A stretch of DNA of 64,000 nucleotides from NCBI RefSeq assembly GCF_032399705.1, contig NZ_CP135922.1, forward strand, positions 6,448,001-6,512,000, written 5' to 3'. Below are positions 43,508 to 52,350 of the stretch, piece after piece. Origin of the DNA: Paenibacillus sp. BIC5C1 (GTDB lineage: Bacteria; Bacillota; Bacilli; Paenibacillales; Paenibacillaceae). Every line of letters starts with the position of its first letter. The first letter of the stretch is position 1. Position numbers and translations under genes: made by a program. The notes beneath the pieces are model-generated. The model made no database searches, was not told the DNA's origin, and saw only the letters and a list, made by a program, of their open reading frames with translations.

Positions 43508-44011
43508 CTATCCTTTGGGATGGATGAAATAACTCATAAGAATATCGTCCACATATTTGCCTGCAATATAAAATTCCGACACCAGTCTGCCTTCCGTCAC
43601 AAATCCGCACTGTGTATAAAAAGCAATCGCCCCTGGATTGCTGGATAACACCCGCAACCTAAGCTTGATGATGCCTTGTTCAAAGGCATGCTGCTTCATG
43701 GCATTCATCAGAGCTGTGGCAATGCCACAGCGCCGATCATGGGGATGAACAGCGATATTAATCTCGTATACATGGCGGTTCACAGGCATTCCTGTCGGCA
43801 GATAAAAGCCTACATAACCACATACCCGCTCTCCCTGAACGGCAATCAGCTGACTGCCTGGCGGACAATGCTGCAAATATTGTTGTCTGGATCGCCACTG
43901 AAACGGGGCCGGAGAGGTATGCTTATCCCATACCAATGCATCCAGTTCCATCAGTTGGGCAGCATCCTTGATCTCGGATGGCCGAATGGTATACGTATGG
44001 CTGATAAGCAT
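43508..44011 (-). CDS. GNAT family N-acetyltransferase
   Basis: A 167-residue acetyltransferase. The acetyl-CoA motif appears as IAVHPHDRRCGIATALMNAM, followed by LRLRVLSSNPGAIAFYTQCGF, the RimI-like signature. A weak AAAGGT ribosome binding site precedes ATG 44011. It lies 25 bases upstream of the SDR-like gene on the same strand and may be co-transcribed with it. Substrate unknown. Confidence 0.9.
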   Translation of the reverse strand: MLISHTYTIRPSEIKDAAQLMELDALVWDKHTSPAPFQWRSRQQYLQHCPPGSQLIAVQGERVCGYVGFYLPTGMPVNRHVYEINIAVHPHDRRCGIATALMNAMKQHAFEQGIIKLRLRVLSSNPGAIAFYTQCGFVTEGRLVSEFYIAGKYVDDILMSYFIHPKG

Positions 44012-44194
44012 AAAAATTCAACCTTTCGTGCAATAGTCGATAACCCTGCGCACAGCAGCGTTAGAAAAAATGTCTTATACCTTACTCATTTCAACATTTT
44101 GCAATTGAATACGATGCAAAATGCTCCTTTGCGTTATATTGTAGCATAGCCTCAGACTTGACTAAAATTTCACTCGGTGGAAAGAAATGAACAC

Positions 44195-44225
44195 TTAACC
44201 TTGTCGTAACGTCATCGTTTATACT
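44195..44225 (+). promoter_or_regulatory. MerR-type promoter with 19-bp spacer and dyad operator
   Basis: TTAACC (44195-44200) and TATACT (44220-44225) are separated by 19 bases, the long spacing typical of MerR-activated promoters. Between and overlapping them, 44197-44219 is an imperfect dyad with arms AACCTTGTCGT and ACGTCATCGTT, close to known MerR-family operators. It lies 25 bases ahead of the MerR-methyltransferase start, so autoregulation is likely. Confidence 0.7.
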
Positions 44226-44249
44226 GAACTGATAAAGGAGGTGCACGTG

Positions 44250-45413
44250 ATGAACATCAAAGAAGCCGCGGACAGACTCGGCATATCGGCGAGAGCCATT
44301 CGCTTCTATGAGGAAAAAGGTCTGATCTCCCCCGTCAAACAGACAAGCAACGGATATCGTACATATACCGAGAATGACATCTGGCGGCTGCAGACCATTG
44401 CAGCCCTGCGCGAAATCGGGATGTCGCTTCAGGATATCACCCAAGCACTCGGAGAGATTGACCAGGGCAATCAGCAGCGGCTGGAAGAATATCTGGAGCT
44501 GCAGCAGGCGGTCATGTATGCCCAATGGGTTGAGCTAAAGCGCATGCTGGATACAACCCAGCGCATGATTGATCTCAACCGCCAGGACGGACCACTGGAT
44601 GTCAGCCATCTGCATGATCTTGCAGATAGTTCGCGCCGCCTTAGGGAAGCTCGGCAGAACTGGCACGACCGCTGGAACTACGATATGCAAGCAGCCATCC
44701 ACGATCAGCGCGTACAGGCGGCGAATGGTCGTCTGCCAGGACAAATTGCCTCAAATGTCAGCATTGAATCGGGACCTGGAGCCATACAGGCAACGGTTGA
44801 GTCGGATCGAGAAGGCAGGCCAGATCATAAAGGTGATCCGTTCAATATATATGACAACTATGACGAGGCGCTGGAGCAGACAGCAAGCTGGATATCTCCT
44901 GTGCCTGGCGAAAAAGGGCTTGATATCGGTACAGGCACGGGGAATCTGGCAGGCAAACTGTTAGAGCACGGCGCAGCGATGACCGCCATCGATCAATCTA
45001 GGGAGATGCTGCGTACATGCCGCACCAAATATCCAGAGATGCATGTGAAGCTTGGCAACTTTCTGGCGTTGCCTTTCGCCGACCAGTCCTTCGATTTTGT
45101 CGTATCCAGCTTCGCCTTTCATCATTTGAGCCCAGACCAGCAGCAGTTGGCGCTACAGGAAATGCAGCGAGTGTTAACTGCACGTGGACGGATCTGCCTG
45201 ACAGACCTGATGTTTGCTGATGCATCTCACCGTCAGACGTATATCCAACAGGCTGAGGCAGCAGGTCATGAGGAACAGTTACAAACGATAAGGGAACGTC
45301 ATTTCCCGCTGCTGGACGGCCTGTGCGGCTCGCTGGAGGACGCAGGCTACGTGACAAAGCATATACGCCATAATGCGCTTCTGCACACGTTGCTGGCCGT
45401 TCCATTGCGTTAG
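44250..45413 (+). CDS. MerR-type regulator fused to a SAM-dependent methyltransferase
   Basis: A 387-residue fusion. Residues 1-70 form a MerR winged helix (MNIKEAADRLGISARAIRFY, GYRTYTENDIWRL). Residues 71-110 give the dimerisation coiled coil. After a linker, residues 200-380 form a class I methyltransferase with SAM motif LDIGTGTGNLAGKLLEHG (about 224-241), the acidic ribose ligand in AIDQS, and FVVSSFAFHHLSPDQQ. The second half resembles the YrrT group. ATG 44250 follows a consensus AAGGAGGTG ribosome binding site. The promoter has a 19-bp spacer and dyad as expected for MerR autoregulation. MerR proteins normally carry a small effector domain; a full methyltransferase in that place suggests sensing of SAM or a methyl acceptor, or enzymatic modification. 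No frameshift is apparent. Confidence 0.9.
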   Translation: MNIKEAADRLGISARAIRFYEEKGLISPVKQTSNGYRTYTENDIWRLQTIAALREIGMSLQDITQALGEIDQGNQQRLEEYLELQQAVMYAQWVELKRMLDTTQRMIDLNRQDGPLDVSHLHDLADSSRRLREARQNWHDRWNYDMQAAIHDQRVQAANGRLPGQIASNVSIESGPGAIQATVESDREGRPDHKGDPFNIYDNYDEALEQTASWISPVPGEKGLDIGTGTGNLAGKLLEHGAAMTAIDQSREMLRTCRTKYPEMHVKLGNFLALPFADQSFDFVVSSFAFHHLSPDQQQLALQEMQRVLTARGRICLTDLMFADASHRQTYIQQAEAAGHEEQLQTIRERHFPLLDGLCGSLEDAGYVTKHIRHNALLHTLLAVPLR

Positions 45414-45468
45414 AATGATCATCGTATCGTAACAGAGGCCTCTAACCTACCAATAAATCTTCTCAAAT

Positions 45469-45506
45469 AAAAAAAGGTCACCCTGCCTGTTAAGGAGGAT
45501 GACCTT
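45469..45506 (-). terminator. Terminator of the GH94 gene
   Basis: AAGGTCACCCT (45474-45484) pairs with AGGATGACCTT (45496-45506), one mismatch. On the minus strand a run of seven T follows the stem. Confidence 0.85.
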
Positions 45507-45539
45507 CCACTCTAGTGAAACATCGATCTTGTATTGAAC

Positions 45540-48500
45540 TTACATATAAATTTCAACAATCGTGCGCTCCGAAGCATTACGCGCTTGTTTAAACTCATCC
45601 AGCGAGATACGAGCCCCACCTTGACGGTAGCGGTTTGCTGTTTGCTCGGTGCGGATGTCCTTGCCATTTACCGTTACACGGTTAACCGAACCTTCGTTCA
45701 GATGGTAGATAAATGTTACCGGCTCTCCTGCATATTCGAATTCGAATTGCATTCCATTCAGTTCAGCCGGCAATACAGGGTCAATAACCAGATCTCCGCC
45801 TTCCTGACGAATGCCAAGTGCGTTCGAGATCAGTTGGTTCATGTAGATTCCAGGGCCGCTGGAGTAGATTCTCCATCCACCTTTCACCTGTACTGTTCCT
45901 TTGCGTAGTTGGTCAAAATGCTCCTGCGCCTCGTAGCGCGTATTGAACTTGCCGTCGGAACTACTGAAATACGCGTTCGCCTGACGAATCTCCGCATTAG
46001 GGACAACTTCGCCGATGCCAACCGGGTTAATCATGGCAAGACCATTCCACACCTGATCCGTCTTACCAAGCTTCGCCATCGCTTCAACGTAACGGATATG
46101 AGCGTGTACATACTGCAAACCGATCTCGCGACCGAAGTTGGACGCTTGCTCTGCACGTTTGAAGTGAGTGCTCACACCGCCTGCATATTGAGCTGGACGA
46201 TTCATCAGACGTACCCCATCCGGGCACAGGAACTGTTCACGAATCAACGCATAATGCGATTCTGCCTGTTCTGCATTCAGCAATTCACCGATCATGCTGC
46301 GCGTCATCGGCAGAAGGCGATATTGAATGCCTGTCTCCGTATCTGTTGGGTGAAGCATCAGCTTCGCCTGATCCGCTTCTTCCATGTATACGAAACCTGG
46401 GATCACATCTGTACCCAGCATGTAACGATTAAAGTCTTCACGGATGCCTTGAGCCAGAACATCCAGTTCTTGCGCAAATCCAGCATCTTTATGTTGCAGC
46501 GCCTGTGCGAGAACATTTACGGACTGATAAGTCAAAGCAACGGTCCAGCTGCTCACCATATATTGTTTGAGCTGTGCATTGGCTGGCTGGAGTGTATCAT
46601 CCCAGTCCCCATCACCGTAGGAAGACAGGAATGTATCGTGCAGGAAGTGTGTACGAATATATTCGATCTCTTTTTTCGCGTGATCCAATACAGTCGCTGT
46701 TTCTTCCGTGAACCCGAAGCTGTGCTTAACGGTATAAGGCACTTTCTCATCCAGAATCGCATAGTCACGAGTCGCTGTCAGGTAATCCGCCAGCACTTTC
46801 AGCGGCCATACGATGATGTCGCCATGACTCTCTTCCTGTTGAATCGCAAAGTATTTATCAAACATGAACCATTGCGGCCAGTTGCCATCATCCTCATATT
46901 GGTGGGTATATACCATTTTGATGATATCGCGAACCTGCTCATATTTTTGCGTTGCCATGAAGTATTCAACCGGACCTTGGCATACATCCCGAGTCCCCCA
47001 TGCTGCGCCGCCGTACTGCTCCAATCCGTGAGGCACGGAGTAGTGAACCAACATGTTGTGTGTGTACCACCAAGCCAGTGCATTCACTTTGAACAGATCT
47101 TCTGCACTTTGGCCTTCACCACGAGACAAACGGAAACCGTTCATTACACCTGCGAAGAATTCGCGGTACGCCTGAACTTCCTCTTCAAAAGTAAGACTGG
47201 AGCCTGCTACGACAGAACCTTCTGCTTTGTTAGCTTGACCTTCCAATACGCCTTGTACCTTCAGTGTCCACTCTGCACTCTCTTCCAGACTAAGTGTAAC
47301 CAGCGATGCAGATCCACTGCGGATGCCACTCGCCAGCAACGTTTCGTCCCCAACATTTACGGTCGCGCCATCCACCGACATGCGGTATTGCAGATCAGGA
47401 TACGTGCCAGCACTAATCGCTTGCGGATCAGCCTTGAAGATCAGCGTGTTGCCATCTTGCGTCATATGCAGCGGATACTCGTATTCATTGACATTCATCG
47501 TAATTTGGTTGGTTACCAGATAGCGATATGCTTTGCCGCTTGTCGAGCGAACGTTCATGCTCACTTCAGTAGTGTGTGCACCTGTGTAGTTGGTCACGAT
47601 AATGGTATCCGCTTCGGTTTTGTAGATCCAACGTACATAGTTGAAGCCAATCTCGAACAGGGAAGGCATCGTCAGCAGACGATATTGTCCATCCATTTCC
47701 ACATAAATGCGTTGTCCAGCCGTCTTCGGCACGTTCAGTGCGTTGCGGGCATTACTGATCATTTTATTAAAATTGGTGTTACCAATAACGAGTTGTGAGT
47801 TGAAAATACCGTACATATACGATGTCGTCGTAATAACCTGCGCACCAAGCTGTACATTGCCACCACTCATCAGAATATGGCCGTGCGGACGCTCTACAAG
47901 CAATTCTTTCGCTTTCAGGACGATATGTTCATAGCTTCCCGTGAAGAAGGATAACAGTGAATCACCGCTACGCTCTTCCTGATGACGGTCAGGGAACAGA
48001 TCATTAATCTCATCTTGTGTCAAATCAAGCGCAGCAAGCGGTTCACCCAAGAAGGATGACAGTTTCACCTGTTCCAACATCTCGCCTTGCTGAGCAGTCA
48101 ATGCTTGTACTTCGTTCCATGCTGCAGTCACTTCATCCCCGAATTCCAGTGCGGAGATTCCGGCAGGATGATCTGCTTTGGCCAGTCCGTAGAAGACTAC
48201 TTGGGCTTCCCCGTCCAAGCTTACGCGCTCCGATTGCAAAGCTGTGTAGGCAAATTCATACTGGTACGTCTCATTTGCCAGTGTATTATGGCTCAGGCTC
48301 TCAGGCTGGTTCGTTTCCTTGTAGGACAGACCGAAGAATTGGAATCCGTCTGTAGAGTAACCAACTGCCTTAGTCAGAGAACCTTGTTGCATGTAAGGGA
48401 AAGCACCGCCCTGAGGCTGGTTTTGACGGGAACATACCACATATCCCTTCAATTCATCTTCGAATACCGTATGGTCAATATACTGCGACAGATACGCTTC

Positions 48501-48941
48501 ATTGCTGCGTACTGCACCTGGATCAGCAAGACCTACATCTTGTCCATATACTACGTCAACGTTATGTTGTTGTCCTGTGAGCTTCACATCCCAGAACCAG
48601 ACACCTTGCGTTGTGGCTGTAAACACAACCTGATAGCCAATGCCTTGTTCTTTGCCTTCAAGCTGTACGGTACCTTCCCAGATCAGTTGATTGCCGGAAT
48701 TCGCTTTGCTTGTGATCACTTTGCTGTTCGAACGCACACCCAGCAGTGGGAACGAGCTGATTTTATCTCCCTCGTGTACACGCAGATACAGGTTATTCAA
48801 AGATCCATCGATCTGGTTGCTTAGTAATTGATTCAACATGGTCGTACCGGACTTGGCCTGGTACAGGTCCCCACTGTTCAAAAAGGTAAAGGATAAATCC
48901 CCGGCAGTCAGCCGGATTGGTTCATTAATCATCGTTGTCAT
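45540..48941 (-). CDS. GH94 phosphorylase, probably 1,2-beta-oligoglucan phosphorylase
   Basis: An 1133-residue cytoplasmic protein with no signal peptide. N-terminal and middle parts are beta-sandwich domains. The C-terminal part is an (alpha/alpha)6 barrel with WGTRDVCQGPVEYFMAT and the catalytic-Asp region SSYGDGDWDDTLQPAN, as in inverting phosphorylases of GH94. Cellobiose phosphorylases are about 800 residues, while 1,2-beta-oligoglucan phosphorylases are about 1,100, so size points to the latter: phosphorolysis of sophoro-oligosaccharides to glucose 1-phosphate. ATG 48941 has AAGGAG 8 bases upstream. The promoter carries a perfect LacI-type palindrome between -35 and -10, and the LacI gene lies directly upstream. 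No dedicated transporter is adjacent. Confidence 0.85.
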   Translation of the reverse strand: MTTMINEPIRLTAGDLSFTFLNSGDLYQAKSGTTMLNQLLSNQIDGSLNNLYLRVHEGDKISSFPLLGVRSNSKVITSKANSGNQLIWEGTVQLEGKEQGIGYQVVFTATTQGVWFWDVKLTGQQHNVDVVYGQDVGLADPGAVRSNEAYLSQYIDHTVFEDELKGYVVCSRQNQPQGGAFPYMQQGSLTKAVGYSTDGFQFFGLSYKETNQPESLSHNTLANETYQYEFAYTALQSERVSLDGEAQVVFYGLAKADHPAGISALEFGDEVTAAWNEVQALTAQQGEMLEQVKLSSFLGEPLAALDLTQDEINDLFPDRHQEERSGDSLLSFFTGSYEHIVLKAKELLVERPHGHILMSGGNVQLGAQVITTTSYMYGIFNSQLVIGNTNFNKMISNARNALNVPKTAGQRIYVEMDGQYRLLTMPSLFEIGFNYVRWIYKTEADTIIVTNYTGAHTTEVSMNVRSTSGKAYRYLVTNQITMNVNEYEYPLHMTQDGNTLIFKADPQAISAGTYPDLQYRMSVDGATVNVGDETLLASGIRSGSASLVTLSLEESAEWTLKVQGVLEGQANKAEGSVVAGSSLTFEEEVQAYREFFAGVMNGFRLSRGEGQSAEDLFKVNALAWWYTHNMLVHYSVPHGLEQYGGAAWGTRDVCQGPVEYFMATQKYEQVRDIIKMVYTHQYEDDGNWPQWFMFDKYFAIQQEESHGDIIVWPLKVLADYLTATRDYAILDEKVPYTVKHSFGFTEETATVLDHAKKEIEYIRTHFLHDTFLSSYGDGDWDDTLQPANAQLKQYMVSSWTVALTYQSVNVLAQALQHKDAGFAQELDVLAQGIREDFNRYMLGTDVIPGFVYMEEADQAKLMLHPTDTETGIQYRLLPMTRSMIGELLNAEQAESHYALIREQFLCPDGVRLMNRPAQYAGGVSTHFKRAEQASNFGREIGLQYVHAHIRYVEAMAKLGKTDQVWNGLAMINPVGIGEVVPNAEIRQANAYFSSSDGKFNTRYEAQEHFDQLRKGTVQVKGGWRIYSSGPGIYMNQLISNALGIRQEGGDLVIDPVLPAELNGMQFEFEYAGEPVTFIYHLNEGSVNRVTVNGKDIRTEQTANRYRQGGARISLDEFKQARNASERTIVEIYM

Positions 48942-48961
48942 ACTATTCACTCCTTCAATTA

Positions 48962-48984
48962 GTATAAAATCGAAACGTTTCGAT
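48962..48984 (-). promoter_or_regulatory. GH94 promoter with LacI-type operator
   Basis: ATCGAAACGTTTCGAT (48969-48984) is a perfect 16-base palindrome. On the minus strand it fills the 17-base spacer before the -10 TATACT (48967-48962); the -35 region is poor. A repressor here would block RNA polymerase directly. The same core is repeated at 50262-50275 and 50438-50451. Confidence 0.85.
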
Positions 48985-49001
48985 AAATCTGAAAAAGAAT
49001 A

Positions 49002-49051
49002 GGGGTCCTTTGCGAAATGACCTTTTCTGGCCATTTCGGACGGTGATCCCC
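49002..49051 (-). terminator. Terminator hairpin after the LacI gene
   Basis: A long hairpin with inner arms CGAAATGACC (49013-49022) and GGCCATTTCG (49029-49038), one mismatch, extended by GGGG/CCCC outer pairing. On the minus strand it is followed by ATTCTTTTT. It separates lacI from the GH94 gene. Confidence 0.72.
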
Positions 49052-49130
49052 TTCATTCAACTCTCAATTCATAATTTCTAGCCATCATGAGCAACCATCA
49101 AGCCAGATTCCCCACCCATTGATTCACTAC

Positions 49131-50147
49131 CTAGGCCGGCTGAATTCCTGACTCGACCTGTACCGATCGTACAGACTCGCGCACCACTAGATCAATGGTT
49201 AACGTATACGATGGGTTCACCGCTTCGCCGTTCAGCATCTGGAAGAGCAAATGCCCTGCCAATGAACCTGCTTCATGCTTGGGCTGCCGCACCGTTGTAA
49301 GCGGAGGATGAACATATTCGGACAGTTGAATATCATCAAATCCGATGACCGAAATGTCATTTGGTACCGAAATGCCGCTCTCTTCAAATGCTTTCAGTCC
49401 ACCAATCGCCATTTCGTCATTCCCGTAAAATACAGCTGATGGAAGCTCGCCCTGCATAACCATCATCTTGGTTGCACTATATCCGCCCTCACGTACAAAA
49501 TTACCGCTTAGACGCCATTTGGACTTCTCTTCAAGGCCCGCCTCCTGCATTGCTCGCAGATATCCTTGATAACGCAGAGCATTATCATAAGAATTGGATG
49601 GCCCGCTGATATAGGCGATGGTCTTATGCCCCTTCTGAATGAGGTGACGTGTAGCCAGGTAGCCACCTTGCTCCCCGTCCACCAGCACGTTGACCAGATG
49701 GCTACTCGACAGCTGCCGATCCATCACAATGATAGGGAAACGTTCACCTGCAGATTCCACCAAGATATCATCATGGATGTTATGAGCCAGGATAATAGCG
49801 CCATCCACTCTTTTTTCCCGCAAGAAACGAACCGCTGTGGAGTCGCGCCCTCCCATTGAGCTGCATGCAATCAGATCATATCCGTTAGCCAGCGCTACGT
49901 CCTGTACGCTGCGAATCAATTCGGAGTAATACGGACCCGACAGATCTGTAAGAATCAACGCAATCGTGTTCGTCCGGCTCCGCTTCAGGTCCATGGCAAA
50001 GCCGTTTTTGCGATAATTCAGTTCCCGTGCTGCCGCCAGCACTTTCGCTTTGGTCTTGGCACTTACCTTGCTGTCCCCATTCAGTGCATAGGAAGCGGTC
50101 GAGAGCGCCACGCCTGCCAGCTTTGCCACATCCTTAATCGTTGCCAT
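49131..50147 (-). CDS. LacI-family repressor of the GH94 gene
   Basis: A 338-residue regulator. The N-terminal helix-turn-helix is MATIKDVAKLAGVALSTASY, followed by the hinge helix (ELNYRKNGFAMDLKR) and a periplasmic-binding-protein-like sensor (TNTIALILTDLSGPYYSELI; C-terminal ISVIGFDDIQLSEYVHPPLT). ATG 50147 follows AAGGAG at 10 bases; the longer frame is unlike the family. It presumably binds the palindromes with core TCGAAACGTTTCGA at the GH94 promoter and at its own promoter, and is released by a beta-1,2-linked glucan fragment or product. A terminator separates it from GH94. Confidence 0.92.
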   Translation of the reverse strand: MATIKDVAKLAGVALSTASYALNGDSKVSAKTKAKVLAAARELNYRKNGFAMDLKRSRTNTIALILTDLSGPYYSELIRSVQDVALANGYDLIACSSMGGRDSTAVRFLREKRVDGAIILAHNIHDDILVESAGERFPIIVMDRQLSSSHLVNVLVDGEQGGYLATRHLIQKGHKTIAYISGPSNSYDNALRYQGYLRAMQEAGLEEKSKWRLSGNFVREGGYSATKMMVMQGELPSAVFYGNDEMAIGGLKAFEESGISVPNDISVIGFDDIQLSEYVHPPLTTVRQPKHEAGSLAGHLLFQMLNGEAVNPSYTLTIDLVVRESVRSVQVESGIQPA

Positions 50148-50261
50148 TCCACGTTCGCTCCTTCTAACTTTCTTGTTACCTATCATTTTATACTGTAAAT
50201 GGTTGCAACAACCACTCATTCCTATGCATTATCCATTATAAATGGCATCAATTCTCATTTA

Positions 50262-50275
50262 TCGAAACGTTTCGA
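50262..50275. promoter_or_regulatory. LacI-type operator upstream of lacI
   Basis: TCGAAACGTTTCGA is a perfect 14-base palindrome, identical to the core of the GH94 operator. It lies 115 bases ahead of the lacI start, near the -35 of a promoter whose -10 reads TATAAT on the minus strand. It probably mediates autoregulation. Confidence 0.8.
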
Positions 50276-50437
50276 AGTGTTATCAAAAAAAATTTGTCTT
50301 CACGTCTTTTAAGCATCACTGCTGAATCATATACCCTTTATATTGTACATATAGCTTGGTCGATTGACAACATTCCAATATTGGACAAGAGGAAGAATTC
50401 ATTATAAATCACAATGAACACGCCTGTAAACCATAGA

Positions 50438-50451
50438 TTGAAACGTTTCGA
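50438..50451. promoter_or_regulatory. Third LacI-type operator between lacI and the Btr-like gene
   Basis: TTGAAACGTTTCGA differs from the other two operators by one base. It lies 176 bp from the second operator and 155 bases ahead of the Btr-like start. It may allow looping with the second operator, or connect the iron regulator to this repressor. The rest of the 458-base gap shows no gene. Confidence 0.65.
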
Positions 50452-50605
50452 CATTTTCATTATAGTCGGTGTTGATAGCGATTTCAACCTCTTTATCCAT
50501 TTTTCACAGAAATATGTGAAGTGAATGATTCGCAGGGTCCACATTACACCTTTGTGGTATTATACTGCTTATTAGTCCAATCCTCTATAAGGAGTCCATT
50601 ATGTT

Positions 50606-52255
50606 ATGAGCAATCTGGATCTAAGCTTTCATAAATCATCTGTGAACAACCCCGGCCGCTTGCAGCAAATCACAACCGTGCCTCCCGCAATGTTCAAACT
50701 GTGTCATCTGGTGCAACTCCATGATCGGGAAGCCTTCTCCAGTATCGATGAACTGTGGAGCAGCAAGCACGTTCTTTATGTCATCACCTCTGGTCAGGCA
50801 AGACTGATCAGTTCGAATGGTCAATTGATGGTAAATACCGGATCAGCTGTCGTTCGCCAAGCTGGAACCCTGCTTCAGCATGAAAGCAAGCGTGGTTCCC
50901 TTTCCCCGGTTCAAGGTATTGCAATGGCCTTTGATTTTGCAGATAACGAGCAAAGGCTCTGGCCGTTCGGACATCCTGTTCCCGTTACGAGCCGTCTTAT
51001 TGCAGAGCTGATCTCCGAATTGGTTCAGTCCAGCTCGAAACGTGATGAGTCGGGACCATTCAAACCTCATATGCTGTTTTATCAGCTTCTAGATATGTTG
51101 CGAGATCATGCTGTGCGTTTGGCTCATGAAGATCATTCCTGGCTGGACATTGTCCTCGCGCGTATCCATGAAAGAGTTACTCATTCTTTTACACGTGAGC
51201 AATTAGCGAAAGAGGTTAATGTGAGTCCAGAGCATTTTTCAAGAGAATTCAAGAAGTACACCGGACTTACGTTTGTGGAGTATGTTACCCGGTTAAGAAT
51301 TCGAATTGCCCAGGAACACCTGCTGTTTGCCAATCCCACATTGCATGAGCTTGCGCAGTTGACGGGATACAGAGATACCTTTTATTTAAGTCGAAAATTT
51401 AAACAAACGGTAGGTTGTGCACCGACTCTCTATCGGAAAACGCCAAAAAAAATCGTAAGCCTTACATACAACTACACCGCTTCCTTGCTGGCACTGGGCC
51501 ATATTCCTCATCTGGGTGCCGTTGCAGGATGGATGAAAAATAGACTTATTGAAAATGGACAAGACCAATTTGATCAGTGTTATGAGCATGATCTTATTAA
51601 TCATCCGGATTTGATTTCAGACTCCCGTCCGGACGTCATTCTTGGATATGCACCTCATTCCGGCATGGATGAATTACGGCAGATTGCACCAACTATTTTG
51701 ATGCCTTTTGAAGAACTTGACTGGCAGGAGCAACTCATTCATTTGGGACGCATCACAGGCCTGGAAGTCAAAGCTCGTGCGCTGCTAGACCAATATGATG
51801 CGCTTCAGCAAGAGGCCAATCGTACACTTGATCAGATCATGGGTGAACGTGGTTCAGCGGTATGTATATTCATGATTGGTGAGAGCGGAGCGTACATCTA
51901 TGGACACGGATGGGGCAGAGCTTCTCATATTTTGTATCAATCGCTTGGCTTCGCCCCTCCTGCAAGAATGGAAAAGGATGGTCAACTGCTCACAGGTTAC
52001 ATCCATGTTCCGCTAAATGAAATTCATTTGTACGCTGCAGATCATATTTTTATTGACTATGCCAGGGAGCCATCGGAGCAAGATGCTGTGGACAAACTGT
52101 TCGCTCAGGAGGCCTGGAACAACCTGAGTGCGGTCCGAGAAGGGCAACTGTACGAGATTGAAGCGAATATGTTTTATGGATTCGACCCCATCTCGATTAT
52201 GGAACAGTTACAGCACATCATGCACCAACTGACATCACATCTGTCCATGCATTAG
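50606..52255 (+). CDS. btr: AraC regulator fused to a siderophore-binding domain (Btr-like)
   Basis: A 549-residue cytoplasmic regulator. Residues 1-180 form a cupin-like region, residues about 185-282 the AraC double helix-turn-helix (FTREQLAKEVNVSPEHFSREF, LHELAQLTGYRDTFYLSRKF), and residues about 285-545 a helical-backbone iron-siderophore-binding domain (IVSLTYNYTASLLALGHIPH, SRPDVILGYAP). This is the layout of B. subtilis Btr (YbbB), which activates iron-siderophore uptake genes when loaded with ferric bacillibactin. The Fur-boxed binding-protein gene downstream is the likely target. Start codon: AAGGAG (50589-50594) is ideally spaced to an ATG at 50601 that opens a two-codon frame ending inside ATG 50606. 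Confidence 0.92.
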   Translation: MSNLDLSFHKSSVNNPGRLQQITTVPPAMFKLCHLVQLHDREAFSSIDELWSSKHVLYVITSGQARLISSNGQLMVNTGSAVVRQAGTLLQHESKRGSLSPVQGIAMAFDFADNEQRLWPFGHPVPVTSRLIAELISELVQSSSKRDESGPFKPHMLFYQLLDMLRDHAVRLAHEDHSWLDIVLARIHERVTHSFTREQLAKEVNVSPEHFSREFKKYTGLTFVEYVTRLRIRIAQEHLLFANPTLHELAQLTGYRDTFYLSRKFKQTVGCAPTLYRKTPKKIVSLTYNYTASLLALGHIPHLGAVAGWMKNRLIENGQDQFDQCYEHDLINHPDLISDSRPDVILGYAPHSGMDELRQIAPTILMPFEELDWQEQLIHLGRITGLEVKARALLDQYDALQQEANRTLDQIMGERGSAVCIFMIGESGAYIYGHGWGRASHILYQSLGFAPPARMEKDGQLLTGYIHVPLNEIHLYAADHIFIDYAREPSEQDAVDKLFAQEAWNNLSAVREGQLYEIEANMFYGFDPISIMEQLQHIMHQLTSHLSMH

Positions 52256-52306
52256 TCATCATAGATGTCCATGTACAAATGTTACGTCATCCTCTATGTT
52301 AGTAAT

Positions 52307-52325
52307 GAGAATAATAATCATTATT
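52307..52325 (+). promoter_or_regulatory. Fur box of the siderophore-binding protein gene
   Basis: GAGAATAATAATCATTATT matches 16 of 19 positions of the Fur consensus and lies 25 bases upstream of the ATG. It is the only clear Fur box in the locus and indicates repression under iron-replete conditions. Confidence 0.85.
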
Positions 52326-52350
52326 GATTATATACAGGGGGAACAATCAT

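Noticed and set aside
45909..47798. 629-codon open frame on the + strand
   Set aside because: It lies entirely antisense to the well-supported GH94 gene, has a Cys/His/Ile-rich shadow composition and no ribosome binding site or domain.
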